Assembly (NCBI RefSeq): GCF_963678635.1
Contig: NC_087063.1
Span: 81,517,574 to 81,581,573 of the forward strand
Origin: Symsagittifera roscoffensis
Lineage: Eukaryota; Xenacoelomorpha; Acoela; Convolutidae
Direction: 5' to 3'
DNA: 64,000 nt
Below the pieces are notes generated by a model. That model was not told where the DNA came from. It searched no databases and worked only from the letters and a program-made list of their open reading frames with translations. Positions 1 to 12,470 of this stretch are shown here, piece after piece. Position numbers and translations under genes: made by a program. The first letter of the stretch is position 1; every line of letters starts with the position of its first letter.

Positions 1-3000
1 TAGTTTTTTCCAAAACTATTTTTTTTCTGCATTATTTGAATCTCTTATTACTGACTGGTGGCTAAGTTCGGGGCCTGTTTCTGTGCAGAGACTAATATCT
101 GAGTTTTCTTAAATAGTCTGAAGTTGTTTTTGATTTTTAAAAAATAAATAAATAAAAAAATGCTGCTCAAATAATGGTAAAAGCAAAATGAGCATTGTTT
201 AGAAGCGCAAAATATGGTTGTTTTTGAAACCAGATCAGTCAAATTTATATTTCTTATGATTTTTCTACCAAATGATGTTACTCTAAAAAAAAATTTAAAA
301 ATTTTCCAATTTACAATGCACTGTTTAAGTAAGGCCTCTATGTATTCTTGCATTTTTTAAGTCGACTTGAAGTTCATTTCTTAAGAGTAAAGAAAATTGT
401 GCTCTCCATTTTTCATAATTTACAGTGCAATAAAGAAATACTACCTGTTGATCCATTTTTTACACAAGCATAGCTGGTTTTGTAGTTTGAACTTTCTTTT
501 TTCCAAATTAAGTCGCAAATATTGTTGCGATGCAATTGTTGCGACAAAATGTGTTCATTTTCGAAGTGTTCGTCTTGATCCAGCTATCAAGTACAGTCAA
601 TGTTAAGGATTTTAACACCGACTAGTATGTTACAAAGAGCATTCTAGCTTCAAATATCTGTTTTGTAGAGGTAGGGAAGGAGACCAGCAGCAAAATAAGA
701 GGGTTCGAACCTGATCAGGGTTTTTAATGAATTTTTTGTATACTAGTTTAAATGCGTCCGCTTTATAATTTGTGGCATGTTAGTTGGTATATTTCTTTTC
801 AAATTGACGGGTACTGCTAATGCGTCAAGTGGCTTGCGTCAGTTTGCGCTTATGTAGATTCATAATTGGCGTGCGTCACTTAAGAATTTTTGTAAACTCA
901 AAGTTTTACTCATTCAGGTTTTCCCAGTAGCGTTATCGGGCATATTTTTGCTTGTGTATGCAACTTCGCCTGGATGAAAAAAAAAATTGTGTTAGCTTCT
1001 TGAAAGTATCGTCAATTGTAAAAGCGTTCTAAAATATGATGTATTTGATCAAAAATATTTTCTCAATTTTTGTACGTTATTTCATTATCACTTTTCCAGC
1101 AATTGGTTGGCTATGTTTAGATGGCAAACGTTTTTTTTATTATGTTAGAGGCGTTCTGCAAAAATGACAAAGATTGTGTCTTTAGAAGTTTTAAAATCTT
1201 GGAACAAGCAAATTCAAATTTGTTTATTTTTCTGGGGCATCAATGAGCTGACTTCTCACTTTCAAGCGTTTGTTTTGTTTGAGCTGAATCTTTCATTTTT
1301 TTTCAAGAAGTTGCCTTGAATGTTCTTTCAATTTATTTTTAGATGAAACTTTTTTGTATTCTCCATGAGGAAATCAGTTTCAGTGGCTTCAAATGCAAAG
1401 TGAATTCGAATTCAAAGTTTTAAGTTGTGTCCAACGCATAAAAAATTACCAATCCTCAATTTCCTCAATCTTTGTCAGTTTTATTGAAAATATTTTAAGT
1501 TCGTTTTTTAGCTGCAGGTAATTTGTGCTCATATAAATACGTAATTGTTCGCATCATGTTTTCCATTAGCCACAAATCGCATCATATCATGTTGCCCTAT
1601 TCTATTTTTCTACGTCTCTGCTTTTTTGGATATTGTTGCCTCTCATCGAGAAGGAAATGCTTGATGATTCAATTAGGAAGAATTCAAACAATTTTTGTTA
1701 GAAAAAAGTCAGATGTCACACCCGAATTCCCCAGACGAATGTATTGAATAACTAAAACTGGAACGTGTTCATGTCAAAGCATTATGAAACAAGAAAATTG
1801 AGTTTGATTTCTAAGTTTTGAAAAAATATTCGTATAAATTGCTTGCTCGGTCTTTGTTTCTTTTTAAAACTTGGTTCGAAAAAAACTGAAGTGTAATAAA
1901 AAAATCCGCCTAGTTTTGTTCCATTGGTTCCAAAGTTGTGCAACATCTCTTTTTAATTTCGAATTGCAGCTAGTTTCAATTACTGAGAGTCATTCAACAA
2001 GTTATTACTTTGAGAAAAAAGGTTTGTTGCTTTAATCGAATCATCCGAGAATTTAACCGAGGATCATGGAAAAAACAATCACCGCTCAATTTGATCCAAA
2101 AAAAAAATAAAAAATCCGCCTCGAGAAAATCCTGGGTTCGCCCCTGGTTACCCCACTAATTTCCAATACCCCCATTCTACCATTTTATCTTTGAAAAGTT
2201 CAAGTTGATGAAAGTGGGAAAATCTGATATAACAAAATGAAAGCCATGGGTCGATTGGAGAACTATTTGGACGCAGCTTAACCAGAGCTCAAGTGATATA
2301 TGCAAAACATTTACAAAATTGTCTCCAAAACTAGCCGATAAATCGTTAAATGAAGAAATTCTATAAGCACTAAAAAGCCTGCCAATTGACACTTCTTGTC
2401 ATGTCTTCACAATCTCGAATCCCATGGAAAAATATTTGGTGACTATGTTGAACCCTCAAATTGTCAGCTTTTGATCTATAACGACAAACAACAAAAACCA
2501 ATTCAATTTTTTAAAGTAAAAATTATCAAATGTTTGCGTTCTTGAGTCAATCATTGACAGTCAGAATGGGAGCGACAGGCGCTTGGCAAAGAAAACAAGA
2601 AAAAACTAACACTTAAGTTTTATCAACACAACACCTTATCATGCTACCCATTGAGCGTTCAAAATTTATCAAATTTCCTTAACGTCTGACATCTATGGCA
2701 TAATGACTTAAATTGAAACACTCTAAGACGATTGTTCAAAGCAATTTTTTTTCGGAAATAGACATGTTATTGGACACTCGTGAATGGAGGGCTTGACTTT
2801 CAAATTCGAAAAAATGTCGAAATTAAAAAGAACTACGATCGGTCGAAGTCAATGTCTTTACGTCGTTAACACGGAAACAGAAAATAATTAAGCAAATTCA
2901 AAACTGAAAAATCATAGAGACGGAAAAGCGGCAAAATTTGTTTTTTACAAAGCAGAAATAACAATGGAGAAAGTTTTCGTTAAAACGGGTGCTAAAAATT

Positions 3001-3663
3001 TTTTAGCTTCTCAAGATAATCAGCAAACTGGTTGAATGTGCTCTCCCTCAGCATATACAGTTTCATTCAAACAAATCGCCCTTTACATTTTCATGAACTG
3101 CTGGCACAGATCCGACGAATGGGTTCTACCAAACACCCCGTACATTTGCGGTTGTGGACAGTCTTTTCACTCACCCAAGCCCTTTTCGTGCCAAAAACGG
3201 GTATAAAAATATCTCCGTTATATTAAAGCAAGAGAAACGGACTATGCTTAAACAGGCAGCAAAGCCTTTTATAGATCCTCTGCGAATCGCGGGAACGACA
3301 ATTATTAATAAATTATTAAATCTTTTCAGAGGTCTAAGAGCTACAATGTCGATATAGAGTCGAAACTTCAGCAGGGTCAGATGATCACTTTCGTTAGCTG
3401 ACAAAAAATGCAATGAGGGGGCAGATAACAAAAACTGTGACCTTCAGTGGTTACTGCAGCGGCGTTTGATGTCAGCTTTTGTCGAAAAGTATGCCAAATG
3501 AACTGATATAGACTTTGTTTTGTTAAATGACAAGCGTCGAAAGAACTAATTTAGGAGGTTTGTTAGAGTGAGTTATTGGCGAAAGTTCGGATAAAAAACT
3601 TAGACTGCCGCAGTAAATCTCCAATTACCGAGGGCCACATATCTTTATCTGATACTTTCCTTT
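1..3663. other. AT-rich intergenic stretch without a recognisable gene
   Basis: No open frame here looks like a conserved protein; the longest are short, Phe/Ser/Leu-rich and typical of random AT-rich DNA. Around 2090-2150 there is a fragment ending in a sequence like the 3' end of the hAT-like elements found further right (TTCGCCCCTG). A GGTTCGAACC box at about 692 has no matching tRNA body. Nothing else is seen. Confidence 0.6.
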
Positions 3664-6042
3664 TTGTTTCTCTTGCTTCACTGGTTGAAGTGCTCGACTT
3701 ATGTTTCAACTTTGAAGTCGAACAAAAGCAGTTTTGCGACTGAGACTCCGCGGTCGAGAAGCAATTTTAAAGCAATGATGAAAGGCAAAGTGAGAAGTGC
3801 TATGCGGTGGCTCTCGGAGAGAGCAAGCGGGGGTGTGCTTGATCCGATGCAAGAGGTGAAGAAAGCTGTGACCGTTTTAGAGACTTTGAAGTCAAAGCAT
3901 CCAGAGCCACACAAGTCACATCTCTCTTCGCGATTGCAAGTGCCAGTTTTACCCGACTTTGAAGATCTTACAATCAGTTCTGCTTCCATTGAAAAGACGA
4001 CACGTTCTTTGCAGGGCAGTTCGGGAGCTTCAGGAACAGTTTCTGAGCTTTGGCAGACGGTTTTATTACGTCATGGGGGTTCACACTTGAGAGACGAAGT
4101 TGCAACTCTCGCCACAAAAATGTGCAATCAAATCTTACCATGTTCGAAAGTGCGAGCACTGGTTTCTGGATGACTGATTGCGCTTGATACATGTCTTGGG
4201 TTACGACTTATTGGCATAGCCGAGTGTCTACGGAGAATAACTTGCAAAAGTGTGACTGAGTTCACAAAAATTGATCTTGAAGAAACATGTTCGACTGATC
4301 AATTAGCTTGTGGGCTGAAAGCTGGCGTTGCGGGTGCAATTCATGCGCTCTCTGATGTTTTTGATGACAACAAGGAAGATGGCTGTGGCATGTTGTTGAT
4401 GGATGCATCAAATGCTTTCAACTCGCTCAATCGTGAAACAGCGTTGTGTAATGCTCGAATATTCTGGCCTAGATGTTCTAGATTTCTCTTCAATACTTAC
4501 AGAGATTTCGCGTCGCTTTTCATTGCTTGCGCCAATGAAGTGATATTCAGTAGGGAAGGAACCATACAGGGAGACCCACTGGCAATGTTCTTCTATGGTT
4601 TTTCACTTCTTCCCCTGATTCGGAAGTTAGAGGATCCGTACAATGTGTTACAAATTTGGTATGCTGATGATTCTGCGGCCATAGCAAAACTCAAAAAATT
4701 GGAGATATGGCTCAAAAACTTGATTGAGGAAGGTCCCGTCTTCGGTTACTTTCCAGAGCTTTCCAAAAGTTTTCTGGTTGTCGATAAACAATATGCTGAA
4801 GAACCGCGTCACATTATTGACAAGTACTCGATTACCATAGTGGAAGGGAAGAGGTTTTTGGGCGGTTTCTTTGGAGACGGAAATGAGAAGGACATCTACC
4901 TGAAAAAGAAAGAACTTGAATGGGTAGACAAAATTGAGAAACTTTCTTTTAAGGCAAAAACAGAACCCCAATGTGCTTTATCAAGACTGTCTAAACCCCT
5001 ACAAGCGGAATGAAGTTTTTCCCATCGTGTTTTATGTGGTTCTAGTCAGCTTTTTCAACCGCTAGAGAACCTTCTGATGGAGAAATTCTTACCTGCGATA
5101 CTTGGAACTTTGTCAATTTCATCAATGGAGAGACGTCTCTTTTGTTTGCCAGCAAGAAAGGGTGGTTTTGTTGTCTCTAATGTCTAACCCAACTGATTCA
5201 CTGATGAGTCTTATAACACGTCACGGGAAGCAGTTACGGTTCTTTATGATGCTATTGTTGATCAGCACGGTTTTTCCCATGAAGACCACAGAAAGCAAAT
5301 GTCTCGATCGCGGAAAAGTTGAAGAGTTTTCGGGGGAGTTATTGAATGAGCTACCAGCAGACCAAGTTCGCGCAATAAAAAGAATCAATAAAGAAAGTTT
5401 GTCTGCCTGGCTGACAGCGTTACCGATTGCTGCAGAAAACTTTGATTTTTCGGAAGTGGAGTTTCGGAATGCATTGAGTGTCCGGTATAACAAAAACTTG
5501 ATCGCTTCGCCAAAATTTTGTGATGGTTGCCAGTCACCATTCACCCTACGGCATGCGTTAGCGTGCAAAAAAGGTGGCCTCTTAACTTTACGGCAAAATG
5601 AAATTAGGGATGCTGTAGGCGACTTAGCTTCTTTATTGTGGAAGGATGTACAGAGAGAGCCTGTTATTAGAGAATACAATCCACAAGAAGAGACACCCGC
5701 TTTAATTGCAGATTTGTTTTGTCGTGGAGTTTATGTTAGACAGGGAGGAGCGTCTTTTGATAATCGTGTCTCTGACACCGACGCCATCTCCTATCAAAAC
5801 AGACGCCCCATGAGTGTTTTGCACTCAGCAGAGGTTGAGAAAAAGACAAAATATTCAACGCGTGTCAGGAAAGTCATAACTCTTTCACTCCTCTTGTCGT
5901 GTCTGTTGATGGGACGCTTGCTCCAGAATTTGCAAGTTTCCTTCGGAGAATAGGGGAAGCATTATCTGCCAAGTGGGAGAAACCCTATAGTAAAACTATG
6001 AGCTGGGTGAAGTGCCGGCTGTTTTTGTCTATAGATAATTGA
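3664..6042 (+). pseudogene. Broken reverse-transcriptase retroelement (RVT_1 family)
   Basis: This is one retroelement polyprotein broken by mutations. The first frame (3664-4173) carries the domain before the RT and stops at a TGA (4171-4173). The same frame then resumes through 4252-5013 with clear RT motifs: motif A (MDASNAFNS), motif B (EGTIQGDPLAM), motif C (YADD) and a following KSFLVV block. Further frameshifts lie between 5010 and 5340. The C-terminal part (about 5340-5953) has a Cys/His-type segment (FCDGCQSPFTLRHALACKKGG) and then an acidic DTDA motif, and a last shift leads to about 6042. This block order is familiar from RT-like proteins common in cnidarian and mollusc genomes, recalled from memory; the clade is not assigned. 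No repeats or TSD bounding the element were found. It is surely not functional as it stands. Confidence 0.8.
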
Positions 6043-7279
6043 CTAATTTCAAGCTTTAAAATCTTTTTTAAAGTAAGCACAAAGTTGAAACGTACCCGAT
6101 TTTTGCCAGGAGAGTCGAAACATACCTAATTTTGTTCGAGAAAGTCGAAACATAGGTTGAGCACAGTCGAAACATAGGTCAAGCTTAACCTAATTATTTT
6201 CATTTTTTTTTCTAAAAGGTTTTAATTAAATTGAAATTGAAAATTCAGCAAAGCAAAATTGGGTCCGAAAAAAACTCCTTAAGAAAGTTGAAACCCGCAA
6301 CAATCAAATAAGGAGGTTTGCTTGCCACAAAGATAGAAGTTTCAGAGGGAACTCTTTGATTTTTGAAAATCTAAAAACATATTCTACCAATTTTTCACAG
6401 AATCACAATTGTCCTTTCTTCTTGTTGACCATGGCAAATCCACATGCCCAGGGTGACTTTGAGGGTTCTATCATGTCCTACTCGAGCAGCAATTCTATCT
6501 CTGCTCTACATGCCTCCGACTTATGGGGCGTCATGCGCCTTGCTTCTTCCCTGTGGGGGACCGCACCTTCTTCCACTTCGACCTCGTGCTCGAAAAAGTT
6601 ATAACAAACAAGGTCAGCTTTGATTTTGAAAGAGAAAAACAACTGCATTCCGAATTAAATCTCCTTGAAACATCTCAAACTCTAATTCCACTCACTATCT
6701 TGCCTCTTAAGGGCTCTTTTGCTGGTAAAACTGGTCTAATAGGTTCTAACTCACATGACGAAGACCGTTTTGGAAAATTTGAGAAGCTCGACAGCCCGTC
6801 ATCTGTTTCAGACTTAATTGAATTTATTTTATTACAATTTTTCATTCATTTTTTTTGAAAGCTAGACCTTTATTTGCATGATTGGGACAGCCCTTCACTC
6901 GATGCTTTTTGAGTTTTTAGGTTTGATGTCTTTTCATAGTACGTCTTCATCAACAGTCTTCATTTTTAGCCGAGTTTTCTTTCACGCTGGATCGAAGCCA
7001 GTGTGCCAAAGTATTTAGCAATACACTCACTCACAATCAGCTTCGTTTGACGGAGAAGCTCCGGCCTAAAAATAATTAACACTGACTGCTTGTGTTGGGC
7101 AACAGACGAAAGTTTTGCTATCGCTCAGTTGGTTCAAGTTTTTATATTACAAGTAACTAAGACTGCCTGCCTGGTTTTTAGTTTTACCTTCCTGTACAAA
7201 ACAAAACTGAAATCTTATTTTCATGTGTTTTAATCCTATTTATCGGTCACTTAACATACTTTTTTTGAGCTGCCCTACT
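6043..7279. other. Non-coding stretch with short direct repeats
   Basis: The 11-mer GTCGAAACATA recurs about three times between 6110 and 6180, just after the RT remnant, and may belong to its 3' end. Short frames at 6356-6604 and 6523-6858 overlap in different phases and resemble no family I know. No RNA gene was seen. Confidence 0.4.
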
Positions 7280-9063
7280 GTATCAGTCCGTTATTTTGGT
7301 CCGAAATCACATCTGCTTCTAATACAACTTGTACCGCATCCTGTTCTATCATGCTGTCGTGGCCAGCTCTCACCACCTTCAAATCTTCTTGAAACATGTA
7401 TATATGCACTATCTGGTCATTGACAGTCGTGACACGGGTCTTAGTCTAGATGCTAACTCGTTGATAATCATTTGATGTGGTCAGTAGACCTCAACATAGA
7501 GGCCATTAATTCATATGGTTCGGGTGTCACCTGTCACCAACAAAGCTCGCACAGCTCTCCATTCGGCCGGCAGTTCTGCTTGTCTCATATAGTCTGCATA
7601 AGTCATAAATGTATAGATGTATCATGTTGAACTCTGATGGTTCACTCAGTTTTCTGATCACTTGATGCCCTGCCATCGAAATTGTAGATTAATCTTCCTG
7701 CCATGAGGAGCCATTCTAACCATTCTGACCAAAGATGTAATTCAGTTCCATACTCGAGCCATTGGATCCACTGATGTTGCCTGAAAGCGTCGAGTTGGTC
7801 CTGCACCCTCCTATTTTTTAAATTCAAGGATGACATTTTCCTTGATTTCTTTTGTTGTATATTCCTGCTGAACCTTGTTAAAATCATGTCTGGCGGCGGA
7901 TTTGTGTTCGATTTTAAAAGCTTGCGTTGCGGTAACATGTTTGCCTCCAACTGTTTTCTCCATGACGGCTTGCATCTTCTTCGTGGCCAGTTTTTGAGGC
8001 TTCTCCTTTTTTCTGGCTTCCACTTCACTCATCAGACGTGCCTTGCTGGTTTTAACAACCGACAAAGCCCCTTTATGCCTTGAGTGCTTGATATATGACA
8101 CAGCCACCCAAAACTGTGTACAATCAGTTTAAAATTGCCCTCCAAATTACAAGAGACGCACTCGTTTTTGTTGTCCGTTGTATCTTTCATTTTTGTTGTC
8201 CATTGTATCCTCGTCCTCTATTCAAAAACCTATTGCCTTCTTGCCTCGTTTGTATTTCAGTAATGCCGATACACGATGATCCGGAGAACTGTAATTTGCA
8301 AAAGAAGGTCTTTTATCCATATGAACTCTAGGCTTATAACAAATGTTGCCTTGGTTTAAGGATCCATTTTTAAAACGGTCGTAAACGTTTTTGTAATAAT
8401 TTCATCTCATGCGTGGGTTCAGCAGTAAGTACTCTTTGGACCTAAATCACCACTCTTCTGGAGTCGGACAGAGCCGTATAATGAGTTGTCAGCATCGCCC
8501 AAAGCTCGTCACTTTTCGCATCATCAAAAAAAATTGAAGCTACTGCCAGTTTTATCCTACTGTTTGATTCTTCTGGTCGGCCACGTCTTTTTAGCATCTC
8601 CAGGTCATCTCAGAACTTGTCTATGGTCTCTTACTCTGATTGCTTTCGCTTCTCATAGCGCATCATTGCTTGCACTCCTGGACACAAACGATTTAACAGT
8701 ATCTCCAAGATCTTCTCGGCACTAAATCGCTGATATTGACATTTCTGACAAGTCCTCCTCTTCAAAATGCAGATTCATTAGTTCTATCCAGGTATCAGGT
8801 CAGCCATCAGATTCATCTTTAAAGCATCTTGTTTTTTAAAAACCCTTCTGGTTTTTTCACTGCGTTCATTGGTTCTAGATAACCTCGTTAGGAATGTTTC
8901 CAAAGACCTGTTCAGAGGTTCAAAGGCTGTGGCCATTGGCTCAGCGTCCCTCGAATGCCCCACTTGAGCATCATTGCCCCCTGATAGAGGCTCTGGTTTT
9001 TCCCTCCTGTTCTAATCGCTGGAATGACTTCTTCCTTGATTCGAATGATTCCAGTTCCTGGAA
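7280..9063 (-). pseudogene. Decayed Ty3/gypsy-like gag, C-terminal part and pre-protease region
   Basis: Reading the minus strand from 9063 downwards in shifting frames gives a continuous gag-like protein. First comes a capsid-like helical segment with blocks such as ETIDKF, DDLEMLKRRGRPEES and RIKLAVASIFFDDAKSDEL. Next is a degenerate zinc-knuckle remnant (CNLEGNFK, where the expected His is Asn). Then comes a Lys/Ala-rich segment containing SKARLMSEVEARKKE (open frame 7811-8107). Last is a region containing AGHQVI, LSEPSE and ADYMRQ that in such elements precedes the protease. Many stops and frameshifts interrupt it. It continues the open gag N-terminal frame at 9064-10359. The match to invertebrate Ty3/gypsy-like gag proteins is from memory. 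No protease, RT or integrase follows, so the element is truncated below about 7280. Confidence 0.65.
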
Positions 9064-10359
9064 TCACATCTCCCAGTCGCATGTGTATCTTGCGTCGGTC
9101 GTTGGTTTGAGGTCGGTCTGTTGCCAGTTGAACTTCCTCTGATGTTTGGGCCTACTGTCCCCTGTCGCATAGCTGGATAAACTGCCTCTTCCTCTAGTAG
9201 ATCCATGTATCCTTCGCCTATTCGGTTGTTCATTGATGTTCACTCTCGGCTCCCTGCTGCGTTCTCCCGAGTTGGATTCCCCATTCTTCGATCCACTCCT
9301 GCAGCCTAGTAGCCCATCCACCCTATCCATGATAGCTTGAGGTCGCTTCTCCATCATCGCGTCTATCTTCGTGTCAAGAGTCCCAAGAGTCTGCTCTTGT
9401 TGAATTCCCCACTTCTCCATGTCATCTCTCAATCGTAACTCTCTCTGCTCAGCTTCCCTGTTCATTCGCGACAAGTTCTTAGCCAATTGTTCATCCGTTC
9501 CCTTCTTCAAGCATTTTTCGCTTCTGCTAAGTTCTTGTCTGTTGCGGTTGATCTCTTCCCGCAGCTTTTCTCTCTCGAAGTGGACTGTCCTTTCTAGTTC
9601 ACTCATTCTTATGGACATCTGTTCATTCTGTTCTACTATGCTGCCCGCTATGTTGGTCAGGGCTTCTTCGATTGATGCTTCGTTATCCACTAACGGCGTC
9701 ACAAGTGGCGGCGTCACCCTGTCGGTTCCAGGTAGCTTGGTGCTGGTCGAGACTCGAGTCTTGATTCTCTGCCTCGACGTCTCTTCATGGTCCACTCCTG
9801 TATCCGCAGGTGGATTACATAGCCCCGTGTTTTTGTTCTTCCCAGTTCGCGTCTCCGAACTCGTCATGGTCTCAAAGTCTCCTATTTGGCCGGATCCGTT
9901 TGTGGTCTTGCTTATTGTCCTCACTATACCAAACTGGTCCATGGGGCCAGTCTCTCTATCGAGGTATGCGTCCTTGTCCTGGGTCGAACTATTGAGGCTG
10001 ACTTGTGATCCGAAGTCATCTTGCTCGTCATCGTCCTCCTCTTCTACCTGGGCTTCATCGCCCGTACCCGTTCCCATGGTAAATGGAAAAACATTTCCGA
10101 AAGTGTTTTTCACTCTTCCTGAAAACGATGAGGACGTTGCCAGTTTCTCCATCACGCCATTTATCATGGTGTTGTCCAGAGTCCCAGTGGAAGTAGCAAG
10201 ATCTTGGACTTGTTCTACCGGAGTAGATTCACTGGCCAATCTTCTGTTTTCTCTCCCTTCCGGTCCATGTCCCTCCCAGTTCTCATCCATGGCAGGTCGC
10301 ACCAAACAGACAAAACTTGAAGGCAGTAATTTTCTCAAGTGGGCGTCTATTGCACCCAC
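9064..10359 (-). CDS. Gag-like protein of a Ty3/gypsy-like retroelement, N-terminal part, open for 431 codons
   Basis: This long minus-strand frame encodes a low-complexity Ser/Thr/Asp-rich N-terminal half, then a charged coiled-coil (about residues 230-340, rich in Glu/Arg/Lys heptads such as ELERTVHFEREKLREEINR), then an Arg/Gly-rich tail with RRIHGSTRGRGSL. It ends by frameshift into the decayed gag at 7280-9063. The first ~23 residues come from a deletion that joined gag to upstream non-coding sequence at about 10296; the natural start of related copies lies further upstream (see 11605-12470). Homologous pieces recur at 11605-12250 and 16127-16450, so this is repeat DNA and not a host gene. 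The long plus-strand frame over the same bases is only an antisense shadow. Confidence 0.6.
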   Translation of the reverse strand: MGAIDAHLRKLLPSSFVCLVRPAMDENWEGHGPEGRENRRLASESTPVEQVQDLATSTGTLDNTMINGVMEKLATSSSFSGRVKNTFGNVFPFTMGTGTGDEAQVEEEDDDEQDDFGSQVSLNSSTQDKDAYLDRETGPMDQFGIVRTISKTTNGSGQIGDFETMTSSETRTGKNKNTGLCNPPADTGVDHEETSRQRIKTRVSTSTKLPGTDRVTPPLVTPLVDNEASIEEALTNIAGSIVEQNEQMSIRMSELERTVHFEREKLREEINRNRQELSRSEKCLKKGTDEQLAKNLSRMNREAEQRELRLRDDMEKWGIQQEQTLGTLDTKIDAMMEKRPQAIMDRVDGLLGCRSGSKNGESNSGERSREPRVNINEQPNRRRIHGSTRGRGSLSSYATGDSRPKHQRKFNWQQTDLKPTTDARYTCDWEM

Positions 10360-11604
10360 CGAGTCCGGTGTTACCTATCTGCCTTCGGATTGCCCGAGCT
10401 AGACCTACTAAAATCCTCAGGGCAATACCTTCTTCCAAAAACGATTGGGATTTCAATCCACACAAATCACTTAAAAATTCTTGTTCAATTTAGACTTAAT
10501 GTCGCGAATATCCGGGCTTAGACCTGTTTTGTTTTATGAAAGGCAAGTTACCAGTGCTGTCACTGGTTCCTAGCCTGTCTAATAAAAACCTTATACCTTT
10601 TACGATTTTTTTTCTTATGTCCACTTAAGTTTTGACAAAAAAGGACCCCTTCGGATTGTCAAAAAGAAGGACCCCACCCGATTGTCAAAATTGGGACCCC
10701 TCCGGATTGGCAAAAAAGTACCCTTCCGCATTGGCAAAAGCAGTTTTTCCGGGACTTTTAAAATTTTCACCACATACCCTTACAGATACGTTTTCCGATG
10801 CTATTATGCTCTAGGAACTAACTAGGAAGGGCGTATTTTTTGTCCTTAGACCATTTCGGATTGAAGCTAAGCCTCTTGTTTGACAATTCACCCTAACTGT
10901 GAAGGGTCTTATAACTAGCCTAATTTCGACTCGACTATGGTTTTCTGTTTTCTTTAGCCTTCCCTTTTTGTCTAGAACAGCGTAAAATTGCCTTATTCAA
11001 ATGTTACTACCCTTTGGTAGGGGTATATGTGCTTTCCAAAAAAAAATATAAAACGTGAATGGTCTACCTTCCCGAAGTAGTGAGTTTGCTAAAAACAATC
11101 CTAAAAAGTTTTCACGCTTACTTTTTCAATTAATTGAAGATCTTATGAGTAAGTTCACCTCATTTCTGAACAAATGGTAATAAGATCAACTGGATCTGTT
11201 CAGTTGTTCCGAAATTATTAAGTAAACGTCTTTTTTCTACAATCAAAAAATTTTCTCTCTTATAGGTTCCGTCTAACTTTTTTTCGCAATTCCGATCTTT
11301 TTGACTTAAAAATTTTTGATCCGAGCTCAGAAAGCCTATACTTTTCTATTTTTTTGCAAAAAAACCCGATCTTAAACGTTCCAGCTGAAAAAATTTGCCC
11401 AAAGGAATGCTATTTGGACGCTTCCGGATTGATGAATCCACTACATCAAACACGTCAAGTTCGATTTCACTCTAACCCGGAAGGTTATCGGCAAACGGGT
11501 TTTAAAACCTGTCGATTCACTAGCGAACGTTGTCCGAACAACATTTTTACTGTCCTAACTCAAAAATTTCAAAAAATTTTCCGTATTTTGTAGCGTTTCG
11601 TTTT
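10296..11604 (-). repeat. Retroelement 5' module, copy A (LTR/5' leader-like)
   Basis: This block lies just upstream of gag on the minus strand and reappears at 12855-14180 and 17088-18430 with roughly 10% divergence by eye. It contains the 22-bp minisatellite (10633-10742), a conserved pyrimidine-rich segment and a segment with the words TTATCGGCAAACGGG. Because it precedes gag in every copy it is probably LTR plus leader of the retroelement. I could not define LTR ends, primer-binding site or TSD. Confidence 0.55.
10633..10742. repeat. 22-bp minisatellite, copy A (about 4 units)
   Basis: Imperfect head-to-tail units of the type GGACCCCTCCGGATTGGCAA are seen here. The same array is present in modules B and C. 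Confidence 0.75.
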
Positions 11605-12470
11605 TTCTTACGGACATCTGTTCATTCTGTTCTACTATGCTGCCCACTATGTTGCGTCACCCTGTCGGTTCCAGGTAGTTTGGTGCTGGTCGAGACTCGA
11701 GTCTTGATTCTATGCCTCGACGTCTCTTCATGATCCGCTCCTGTATCCGCAGGTGGATTATATAGCCCCGTGTTTCTGTTTATCCCAGTTTGCGTCTCCG
11801 AACTCGTCATAGTCTCAAAGTCTCCTGACTGGCCTGATCCGTTTGTGGTCTTGCTTATTGTCCTCACTATACCAAATTGTTCCATGGGGCCAGTGTCTAT
11901 ATCGGTGTATGCGTCCTTGTCCTGGGTCGAACTATTGAGGCTGACTTGTGATGCGAAGTCATCTTGCTCGTCATCGTCCTCCTCTTCTCCCTGGGTTTCT
12001 GCTTCATCGCCCGTACCCGTTCCCATGATAATGGAAAGAAATTTCCGAAAGTGTTTTTCACTCTTCCTGAAATCGACGAGGACGTTGCCGGTTTCTCCAT
12101 CACGCCATTTATCATGGTGTTGTCCAGAGTCCCAGTGGAAGTAGCAAGATCTTGGACTTGTTCTACCGGAGTAGATTCACTCGCCAATCTTCTATTTTCT
12201 CTCCCTTCCGGTCCATGTCACTCCCAGTTCTCATCCATGGCAGGTCCGGATGAACCTCTACTTCTAACATTGCCTTTTCTCCTTCTGTGGACTTTTGACT
12301 CCTGGTTTCAACCATTCCGCCTGAAACTTTTTTCCCTTTGTCGGTCCGGGTTCGTGCGATCTTTTCCACAAAAGGTTCGTTCATTGCTTTTCTTTGTTTC
12401 TCTGGTATGAATTTCCTTGAGCTATCACTTAGTTGAAGTATCCTTGACTTGTCTAGACTCATTTTCATTT
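11605..12470 (-). pseudogene. Retroelement gag N-terminus, copy B
   Basis: This copy aligns with 9607-10285 of copy A, minus a deletion of about 55 bp near 11655. Minus-strand frames 12026-11622, 12187-11897 and 12468-12163 encode overlapping pieces of the same gag N-terminus. The natural start is probably the Met of MSLDKSRI at about 12462, followed by blocks such as RKFIPEKQRKA and TRTDKGKKV. Frameshifts at about 12245 and 12040 break it. The rest of gag-pol is absent, replaced by copy A to the left. Confidence 0.6.

Noticed and set aside
683-712. Possible tRNA gene from a GGTTCGAACC B-box-like word
   Set aside because: No A box, no acceptor stem and no cloverleaf could be drawn around it.
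9419-10402. Long plus-strand open frame (327 codons)
   Set aside because: It is antisense to the gag frame 9064-10359. Its Ser/Val-rich, Cys-scattered sequence is what the gag codons give in reverse.
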